From Oscillospiraceae bacterium (lineage in GTDB: Bacteria; Bacillota; Clostridia; Oscillospirales; CAG-272), in the NCBI GenBank assembly GCA_015063655.1, contig SVTU01000047.1, forward strand, positions 1 through 10,709: DNA of 10,709 bases. The letters run 5' to 3'. Below the pieces are notes generated by a model that saw only the letters and a program-made list of their open reading frames with translations, did not search any database and was not told where the DNA came from. The translations under genes were made by a program, and so were the position numbers. This document shows, piece by piece, positions 5,875 through 10,709 of the stretch. Numbering within the stretch: position 1 is the stretch's first letter; every line of letters starts with the position of its first letter.

Positions 5875-6645
5875 TTATAGCTGCTTTCTGTTAAAGATTG
5901 GAACGCTGATCAACCAGCACACCGTACAGCACACGGCCGTAACGGCAAGGCTTTCGGCAAAGTCTCCCCACGTGGCGGCGCCGACAAGCAACTCTGCGCT
6001 GTTCATCAGCGACGTGGGCATATACGCCTCAAGCTTCGGCACAAGCCCTAACAAGTACATGATAAAAACACTTCCGCCCGTCAAAAGCAGCACCCCGCCG
6101 TAATGGCGCAGCAGTGTGGAAAACAGCACCGTCAAGGACAGCACAAGCACCCCAAACAGCCACCAATTCACCGAGGCGGGCACAAGACCGCTGACAGTAC
6201 CGTTATCCCAATAGTACGCATTGTAGCCGTAGGTAACGCCAAAGCAGAGCCAATAGCCCGCCGACCACAGCATAAACAAAAGCAAGCTCTTGGCAAGCAC
6301 CACCTTATAGCGGGCCAGTCCCTTGGTCAGCATCAGTACAAGGGTCTCCGCCGCATACTCACCTGTAAAGATACCGCTATACAAAAGGACAAAGGCAATC
6401 AGTGCCATGGGAATATTCTTAAAAAACTGTGTCCACGAGGTCAGGGCATCCACTGTGACCTCAGTGATCACCATGCCGCTTTCTGCCAGCTCCTCGGAGA
6501 GCATTCGGAACAAATACGGCGTCAGCTTGGCAATGGCGGGGTTCATCACCCCAAAGGCCACGAACAGACAAAGAAGGATCAAAAGCTTGCCACTGCGTAA
6601 GCTCTCGTATATCTCCTTTTTGAAAAAGGCAACAAAGGCTCTCAT
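5875..6645 (-). CDS. ABC-2 type transporter permease
   Basis: A 256-residue polytopic membrane protein. It opens with a short amphipathic segment (FFKKEIYESLRSGKLL) and then about six hydrophobic helices, the usual build of ABC-2 exporter permeases of the NatB/YxlG kind. LLYSGIFTGEYAAETLVLMLTKGLARYKVVLAKSL-type sequence in the first cytoplasmic stretch is characteristic of this family and is where the ATPase docks. Size and position match B. subtilis YxlG (roughly 260 residues). The start at 6645 overlaps the ATPase stop as ATGA and follows GGAGGTGG by 7 nt. With the ATPase it should form a homodimeric exporter; the substrate is not predictable from this sequence. Confidence 0.85.
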   Translation of the reverse strand: MRAFVAFFKKEIYESLRSGKLLILLCLFVAFGVMNPAIAKLTPYLFRMLSEELAESGMVITEVTVDALTSWTQFFKNIPMALIAFVLLYSGIFTGEYAAETLVLMLTKGLARYKVVLAKSLLLFMLWSAGYWLCFGVTYGYNAYYWDNGTVSGLVPASVNWWLFGVLVLSLTVLFSTLLRHYGGVLLLTGGSVFIMYLLGLVPKLEAYMPTSLMNSAELLVGAATWGDFAESLAVTAVCCTVCWLISVPIFNRKQL

Positions 6646-7541
6646 TCCTTTACCACCTCCATAAACAACGCTTCCAACGACGCCTGCGACCGCTCCGCAC
6701 GGCGAATGGGCAAGCCGTGCTGTCTCATATACGTCAGCACCGCCAGCATGCGATCCTCGTCACCCGCAAGGCTTACGGTGTCCTGCCCCACAAGGCGGGC
6801 ATCGGCAAAGGCCTGCTGTAGCTGTCGGGCGCCTCCGCCGTCGGCCGTCTGCACGGTAAAGCGCTCCACTCCCTCTCTCTGCATCAGCGTCTCCACCGCC
6901 CCCTGCAGGGCGATCCTGCCCCCGTGCAAAAAGGCCACCTCGGTGCAGATGCGCTCCACGTCGGTCAGGATATGCGTAGAGAACACCACCGTGGTCTCAT
7001 CCCTCACCGACAGCAGAATATCCAAGATCTCCTTCCTGCCGATGGGGTCGAGAGCCGAGGTCGGCTCATCGCACAGCAAAAGCTTTGGGCGGCCAAGCAG
7101 GGCCTGCGCAATGCCAAGCCGTTGCTTCATGCCCCGTGAATAGCCCTTGATGCGGTGCGTCTCGTCGGCAAGTCCCACCAAGGACAAAAGGCGGTCGCTC
7201 CGCTCCCGTATCTCCCCACTCTGCATGCCGAGGCTCTCTCCGCACAGTCTCAGATATTCCCGTGCCGTCAAAAAGGGATAAAAGGCAGGCACGTCGGGCA
7301 GATAGCCCACGCATCGGTTGGTGGGTGTCTCGCCGTACGTCACCGCCTGCCCTGCCACCTCTATACGTCCACCGTCGGGGCGCAACAGCCCCAGCACCGA
7401 TTTCATGGTTGTGGTCTTCCCCGCTCCGTTTTGCCCAACGAAGCCAAAGATGCTGTGCTCGGGAACGGTCAGGTCAAGCCCATCCAGCACCTGCTTGTCG
7501 CCAAACCGCTTGGATAGTCCCCGTATGGTCAATACGTCCAT
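6642..7541 (-). CDS. ABC transporter ATP-binding protein (YxlF/BcrA type)
   Basis: A 299-residue ATPase. Walker A is GQNGAGKT at 36-43, signature YSRGMKQ at 134-140, Walker B LLLCDE at 154-159 and the H-loop His190 (FSTH). The position that is usually Gln in the Q-loop reads YLPD (81-83 region), a substitution I believe is common in this exporter subfamily. Residues beyond about 215 form the extra C-terminal domain seen in BcrA/YxlF-like ATPases. The ATG at 7541 is used because AGAGGA lies 8 nt upstream and the protein then begins like the family (MDVLTIRGLSKRFG); the frame is open to 7589 without support. It starts 1 nt after the stop of the small membrane protein gene and overlaps the permease gene by 4 nt, so the three genes are almost certainly cotranscribed. 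Confidence 0.92.
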   Translation of the reverse strand: MDVLTIRGLSKRFGDKQVLDGLDLTVPEHSIFGFVGQNGAGKTTTMKSVLGLLRPDGGRIEVAGQAVTYGETPTNRCVGYLPDVPAFYPFLTAREYLRLCGESLGMQSGEIRERSDRLLSLVGLADETHRIKGYSRGMKQRLGIAQALLGRPKLLLCDEPTSALDPIGRKEILDILLSVRDETTVVFSTHILTDVERICTEVAFLHGGRIALQGAVETLMQREGVERFTVQTADGGGARQLQQAFADARLVGQDTVSLAGDEDRMLAVLTYMRQHGLPIRRAERSQASLEALFMEVVKE

Positions 7542-7542
7542 C

Positions 7543-7746
7543 TTACGTTTCCTCTTTTCCGAAAATAAAATAGAGAATAGGCCCAACAAAATTCATCAGC
7601 ACCAGCGTAACCACAAGCCACAGTGTTCTTGTGCCTCTCTTGTAGGTTTTGTGCGACAGAATGTGATACAGCGCATAGCCAAGCAGGGCAAACTGAGCTG
7701 CCACCAACGGGATCATCAGCGGAAGATATTCCATCAATTCGTTCAT
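7543..7746 (-). CDS. PLDc_N-type small membrane protein (YxlE-like)
   Basis: A 67-residue protein with two transmembrane helices (about 8-30 and 42-61) joined by a short basic loop, ending NFVGPILYFIFGKEE. The NxxGPxxYFxFGK ending is diagnostic of the PLDc_N family, found alone in small proteins or at the N-terminus of phospholipase D-like enzymes. In B. subtilis the relative YxlE is encoded directly before the ATPase YxlF and permease YxlG, as here, and has been linked to negative control of sigma Y. The ATG at 7746 follows AAGGAGA by about 7 nt. No convincing promoter was found upstream: a TTGACA on the minus strand near 7811-7816 has no matching -10. Confidence 0.85.
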   Translation of the reverse strand: MNELMEYLPLMIPLVAAQFALLGYALYHILSHKTYKRGTRTLWLVVTLVLMNFVGPILYFIFGKEET

Positions 7747-7849
7747 CTCTTTTCTCCTTTTTTCGTGATTTTTTGTTAAAAACGGTCACGCTTGCCATCG
7801 CATTCCCGTTTGTCAATGAAAAACAAGAAGCATCAAGCAAAAGAAAGTA

Positions 7850-7878
7850 TTGTTATAAAACTCAACCGTTTTGTTATA
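7850..7878 (+). promoter_or_regulatory. Two direct repeats 21 bp apart, possible AraC-type activator site
   Basis: TTGTTATA occurs at 7850-7857 and again at 7871-7878, a 21-bp offset (two helical turns). The second copy runs into the position where a -35 box would sit for the -10 at 7900. This is the classic layout of AraC-family activator half-sites. The repeat is seen; its role and the protein that binds are inferred. Confidence 0.45.
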
Positions 7879-7899
7879 GCGCATATTGAAAACTTGCTC

Positions 7900-7905
7900 T
7901 ACAAT
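7900..7905 (+). promoter_or_regulatory. Candidate -10 box of the FAD oxidoreductase operon
   Basis: TACAAT at 7900-7905 is one mismatch from consensus. Seventeen bp upstream the sequence is TAGCGC (7877-7882), which does not resemble TTGACA, so activity probably needs an activator. The expected start is near 7912, about 42 nt before the start codon. Confidence 0.5.
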
Positions 7906-7913
7906 AAGGAAAG

Positions 7914-7930
7914 AACAGGTCACACCTGTT
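7914..7930 (+). promoter_or_regulatory. 17-bp dyad at the predicted transcription start
   Basis: AACAGGT-CAC-ACCTGTT is a perfect 7-bp inverted repeat covering the expected first nucleotides of the transcript, followed by TATTTTT. As DNA it could be a repressor operator; as RNA it would be a 5'-end stem-loop or a weak attenuator. The ribosome site AAGGAG follows at about 7943. Confidence 0.45.
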
Positions 7931-7953
7931 TATTTTTCTTGTAAGGAGCTGTT

Positions 7954-9747
7954 ATGTTACACGAAATAACATGTCACGCCGACTTGTGCGTGGTGGGCGG
8001 CGGACTTGCCGGCGTATGCACCGCCATTGCGGCAGCAAGGCACGGTGCGCAGGTTGTGCTGATCCACGAGAGACCCGTGCTTGGCGGCAACGCCTCATCA
8101 GAGTGCCGTATGTGGGTATGCGGAGCCAGAGGCAAGAACAATCGGGAAACAGGTATCATTGAAGAGATCATGTTAGAAAACCTGTACCGCAATCCCACAA
8201 AAAATCACTATATCTTTGACAGTATCCTGCTTGACTTCGTGCGCCGCGAAAAAAACATAACACTGTATCTCAATGCCACGTGCATGGACGCCGATGCCGC
8301 AACGGGACAGTATGCACACGGCCGCAGCGTTCATATTGACTCAGTGCGAGCCTACCAAATGACAACGCAGACCTTTGTAACCGTTTTTGCCCGTCACTTT
8401 GCCGATTGCTCGGGCGACAGCGTGCTTGCTCCCCTGGTGGGGGCAGACTTCATGCTCGGACGGGAAGCCGCTACCGAGTTTGGCGAGGATTCTCACGTCT
8501 CAAAGCACGACAGCATGGTTATGGGCATGAGTTGTTTAATTCAAGGGCGGGAGACCACACGCAACGTACCCTTCTCCCCCTCAGAATTCGCCACAACCCC
8601 TACGGACGAGGATGTTGCCAACCGTCCCATGGATATCACCGACCCTACGGAAAACTTCTGGTATTTAGAGCTTGGCGGCAATACCGACACCATTCTGGAT
8701 ACCGAGAAAACAAAGGAAAAGCTGATCGACCTGTCTCTCGGCACGTGGAACTACATCAAAAACAGCGGCAAGTACGATGCCGACCGTTGGGAGCTGGAAT
8801 TTCTCGGATTTCTCCCGGCTAAGAGGGAATCCCGCCGTATGCGGGGCGAGTACGTGGTAACACAGCGGGATATCTCCGATGACACGGTGTTCCCCGACAC
8901 CGTGGCCTTTGGCGGTTGGCCGCTTGACGACCATTTCCCCGCAGGCTATTATCACAAAGGAACGCCCAACACCGATTTCCAAACCCCCGCTCCCTACTGT
9001 CTGCCCCTGCGCGCCCTCTACTCCGCTAACGTAGACAACCTTTGGTTTGCGGGACGCAACATCAGCATGACACATACTGCCATGAGCAGTATCCGCGTAA
9101 TGGCAACCTGCGCTCTGTTGGGACAAGCCGTTGGCACAGCCGTTGCCATTGCCGCCCGCTCCTGTTGTACGCCCCATGACGTCTACCTCTCACACCTTGA
9201 CGAGCTTCAGCAAGCATTGATGGCAGACGATTGCTTCCTGCCTCACTTCACTCGCCGTCTCTCTCCTCTCTGTGCGCAAACCGCCGTAGAAAACGGCGAC
9301 ACATCGCTCAGCAATGCGCACGACCGTCCCAACCGTATTTACAAAGACGAGCAGTGCGGCGTTAGCGTCATCAACGGCACGCCGCTCACGTATCGCTTTG
9401 AAAAGCCTGCCGAAGTACCGTTCGTTCACCTTGTTTTTGACAGCGACCTCAACCGAGAATCGCTCCCCGGCCACTGGTGTGAGCAAACGCACGTAACCCG
9501 TGCTAACGTTCTGATTGACAGTCCGCAGATGCACGTACCCAAAACGCTCTGCCGTTCCTTTACCCTTACGGCGCAGACCGAACAGGGAGAGACGCTTTTG
9601 CTGTCCGTACAAAACAATATCAAGCGATCCTACCACGTCTCACTCCCATACCCCGTATACGCCCTCACCCTCACCGTCATTGAAAACTGGGGGGATACCG
9701 ATAGCACAGCTGTAGTATCCTTTGACCTACAATCCATAACAGAATAA
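7954..9747 (+). CDS. FAD-dependent oxidoreductase (PF12831 type) with C-terminal beta domain
   Basis: A 597-residue cytoplasmic flavoprotein without signal peptide. The N-terminal Rossmann FAD site is GGGLAG at 15-20, with E39 at the end of the second strand to bind the ribose, then LGGNASSE at 43-50, typical of the FAD_oxidored family. The C-terminal part of the FAD site is NLWFAGRNIS at 362-371 and a Gly/Ala-rich helix (LLGQAVGTAVA). Residues from about 455 on look like a beta-sandwich, a domain often appended in this family. Relatives occur in carbohydrate-degradation gene sets of Firmicutes and Bacteroidetes; most have no known substrate. AAGGAG lies 5-6 nt before the ATG. It is followed after 13 nt by an HpcH/HpaI-family aldolase gene, suggesting oxidation of a sugar- or hydroxyacid-like compound whose product is then cleaved. 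That pathway is inference. Confidence 0.87.
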   Translation: MLHEITCHADLCVVGGGLAGVCTAIAAARHGAQVVLIHERPVLGGNASSECRMWVCGARGKNNRETGIIEEIMLENLYRNPTKNHYIFDSILLDFVRREKNITLYLNATCMDADAATGQYAHGRSVHIDSVRAYQMTTQTFVTVFARHFADCSGDSVLAPLVGADFMLGREAATEFGEDSHVSKHDSMVMGMSCLIQGRETTRNVPFSPSEFATTPTDEDVANRPMDITDPTENFWYLELGGNTDTILDTEKTKEKLIDLSLGTWNYIKNSGKYDADRWELEFLGFLPAKRESRRMRGEYVVTQRDISDDTVFPDTVAFGGWPLDDHFPAGYYHKGTPNTDFQTPAPYCLPLRALYSANVDNLWFAGRNISMTHTAMSSIRVMATCALLGQAVGTAVAIAARSCCTPHDVYLSHLDELQQALMADDCFLPHFTRRLSPLCAQTAVENGDTSLSNAHDRPNRIYKDEQCGVSVINGTPLTYRFEKPAEVPFVHLVFDSDLNRESLPGHWCEQTHVTRANVLIDSPQMHVPKTLCRSFTLTAQTEQGETLLLSVQNNIKRSYHVSLPYPVYALTLTVIENWGDTDSTAVVSFDLQSITE

Positions 9748-9751
9748 GGAG
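9745..9751 (+). promoter_or_regulatory. Stop codon overlapping the next ribosome binding site
   Basis: The TAA stop of the oxidoreductase gene (9745-9747) shares its two A's with the AAGGAG ribosome site (9746-9751) of the aldolase gene, 9 nt before that ATG. A terminating ribosome is thus placed on the next initiation site, so the two enzymes are probably made in a coupled ratio. Confidence 0.6.
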
Positions 9752-9760
9752 AGCATCATT

Positions 9761-10546
9761 ATGAACATGAGAGAAAGCCGAGTTTTACGAAAGCTCAGAG
9801 AAGGAAAGGTTGCTACCTGCATCAAGCTCAATATGGCCGATCAGCGCATCGCGCAAATGGCTGCTATGTGCGGATTTGACTGCATTTGGGTGGATATGGA
9901 GCACGTACCCAACGATATGCACGTGGTGGAGAGCATGATCAATGCCGCCAAGATCTACGATACGGATATCCTCACCCGTGTGGAGCGTGGCTGTTACAGC
10001 GACTACATCCGCCCCTTGGAGGCTGATTCCTCGGGTATTATGGTTCCGCATGTGATGAGCCTTGAGGATGCCAAAAAAATCGTATATTACACCAAGTTTC
10101 ATCCCATCGGGCGCCGCCCCATCGACGGCGGCAACGCCGACGGCAAATTCTGCCTCGTGCCCGCACAGGAGTATATGCGCACCGCCAATGACCAACGCTT
10201 TACCGTCATTCAAATTGAAGATCCGGAACCGATGGCAGAGCTTGAGGAAATTTGCGCCCTGCCCGGTATCGACATGATCTTTTTCGGCCCTGCTGACTTT
10301 TCGCAAGGCCTTGGTACGCTGTGCGATATGTCGGACGAGCGTGTAAAGGAGGCTCGCCGCCTTGTGGCCGCCACCGCCCGTAAGCACGGCAAGTGGGCAG
10401 GCACGGTGGGCGGTCCCGCCAATCAGGATGAGCTGATCGCCATGGGCTATCAGTTTATCAACCTCGGTTCAGATGTCCGTGCTCTCGCTTCCTATTTCCA
10501 AAGCATTACCGCCTCTTGCAGCGATAAGGAAGCGGCTAAAATATAA
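9761..10546 (+). CDS. HpcH/HpaI-family class II aldolase
   Basis: A 261-residue enzyme of the HpcH/HpaI family, whose aldolase members reversibly split 2-keto-3-deoxy acids or 4-hydroxy-2-oxo acids to pyruvate and an aldehyde using a divalent metal. The catalytic residues match HpaI with a constant offset of 3-4: D45 and H48 (WVDMEH), R73, metal ligands E153 (IQIED) and D179 (FGPADFS). The loop GRRPIDGGNADGKF at 117-130 differs from the GRRG-type loop of classic HpaI/RhmA, so the substrate may differ. Other family members include RhmA (2-keto-3-deoxy-L-rhamnonate), GarL and SbnG (a citrate synthase), so the reaction cannot be fixed. The first ATG (9761) is preferred over the one at 9767 because of its spacing from AAGGAG. 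Second and last gene of the operon. Confidence 0.9.
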   Translation: MNMRESRVLRKLREGKVATCIKLNMADQRIAQMAAMCGFDCIWVDMEHVPNDMHVVESMINAAKIYDTDILTRVERGCYSDYIRPLEADSSGIMVPHVMSLEDAKKIVYYTKFHPIGRRPIDGGNADGKFCLVPAQEYMRTANDQRFTVIQIEDPEPMAELEEICALPGIDMIFFGPADFSQGLGTLCDMSDERVKEARRLVAATARKHGKWAGTVGGPANQDELIAMGYQFINLGSDVRALASYFQSITASCSDKEAAKI

Positions 10547-10581
10547 GCGGTATCTACCCTTATTATACCCTTTTTTTCTAC

Positions 10582-10646
10582 AGAAGCAATACACCGACGG
10601 TTGAATGTCAAGCATTCAACCGTCGGTAGATATCGCTTCTTTTTAT
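10582..10646 (+). terminator. Strong compound terminator of the oxidoreductase-aldolase operon
   Basis: A perfect 15-bp stem (10593-10607 with 10613-10627, loop TCAAG) sits on an outer AGAAGC/GCTTCT stem (10582-10587 with 10635-10640) separated by an internal loop, and is followed by TTTTATTTT. It starts about 36 nt after the aldolase stop. The inner stem is longer than most intrinsic terminators, so part of it could be a palindromic repeat. Confidence 0.85.
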
Positions 10647-10665
10647 TTTGGCGGCAGATGCCGCA

Positions 10666-10709
10666 TCACAAAACGTCACCAACTTCAATGTCTTCCACAA
10701 TTTTGCAAT
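10666..10709 (-). CDS. Possible 3' end of a gene entering from the right (partial)
   Basis: On the minus strand the frame from 10707 reads CKIVEDIEVGDVL and stops with TGA at 10668-10666. The composition is protein-like and the other frames are less so (one stops within eight codons). It would be convergent with the aldolase gene. A small GCGGC-AGAT-GCCGC hairpin (10651-10664) follows immediately, without a T-run. Thirteen residues are too few to name a family. Confidence 0.35.
   Translation of the reverse strand, partial: CKIVEDIEVGDVL

Noticed and set aside
6103..6600. A 165-codon plus-strand frame
   Set aside because: Antisense to the ABC permease; His/Gln/Lys-rich product typical of the complement of membrane-helix codons.
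7811..7816. Minus-strand TTGACA upstream of the PLDc_N gene
   Set aside because: No -10-like hexamer lies 16-18 bp downstream, so I do not call a promoter from it.
8665..9177. A 170-codon minus-strand frame
   Set aside because: Antisense shadow of the FAD oxidoreductase gene, with no ribosome site and no protein-like motifs.
9785..10387. A 200-codon open frame on the minus strand
   Set aside because: Fully antisense to the well-supported HpcH/HpaI aldolase; its composition mirrors that gene and no family is recognisable.
10562..10589. Minus-strand TATAAT with TTGCTT upstream, which would be an antisense promoter into the aldolase gene
   Set aside because: The spacer is 16 bp, the -35 match is poor, there is no extended -10, and it sits in the AT-rich terminator region where such matches arise by chance.
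1..10709. CRISPR array, tRNA, rRNA, integrase or transposase
   Set aside because: No regularly spaced repeats with spacers, no cloverleaf with a recognisable anticodon arm, and no recombinase or transposase motifs were found on either strand.

Overview
The window looks like chromosomal DNA of a low-to-mid GC Gram-positive bacterium, most likely a gut-type clostridium (Clostridia, perhaps Oscillospirales). The reasons are purine-rich AGGAGG-type ribosome sites before nearly every gene, near-consensus sigma-A promoters with 17-bp spacers, a DUF368/PssA membrane-lipid pair, a BcrA/YxlF-type ABC exporter and a secreted beta-helix surface protein. The taxonomic call is inference from style, not from a marker gene. 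There are nine complete genes, a possible gene tail at the right edge, and no tRNA, rRNA, CRISPR array or recognisable transposase.

Region 1 (1-1640, minus strand): a two-gene envelope operon, a DUF368 polyprenyl-phosphate translocase candidate (popT) and a phosphatidylserine synthase homologue (pssA), joined by an ATGA stop/start overlap. It is driven by a TTGACA-17-TATACT promoter, and a terminator-like hairpin lies between that promoter and the ribosome site. The PssA homologue lacks the fourth aspartate of its family signature. A GC-rich hairpin with a T-run closes the left edge.

Region 2 (1786-5829): a 964-residue secreted, C-terminally anchored protein with two diverged GLUG-like beta-helix modules (minus strand), and a divergent AraC-family regulator (plus strand). 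The two promoters are arranged back to back with overlapping -35 boxes and identical extended -10 boxes that form a 13-bp inverted repeat, which suggests competing or co-regulated transcription.

Region 3 (5875-7746, minus strand): a tightly packed three-gene ABC module, PLDc_N small membrane protein, ATPase, ABC-2 permease. It has the same content and order as yxlE-yxlF-yxlG of Bacillus subtilis, but no ECF sigma or anti-sigma gene lies beside it here.

Region 4 (7850-10646, plus strand): a catabolic-looking two-gene operon, an FAD-dependent oxidoreductase (PF12831 type) followed by a class II HpcH/HpaI aldolase, closed by a strong compound terminator. Its promoter has a -10 box but no -35 box. 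Instead it has two 8-bp direct repeats 21 bp apart leading into the -35 position, the layout of AraC-type activator sites, and a 17-bp dyad at the expected transcription start. Whether the AraC protein of region 2 acts there cannot be told from sequence alone. The enzyme pair has no assignable substrate and is the best candidate for undescribed biochemistry in the window.
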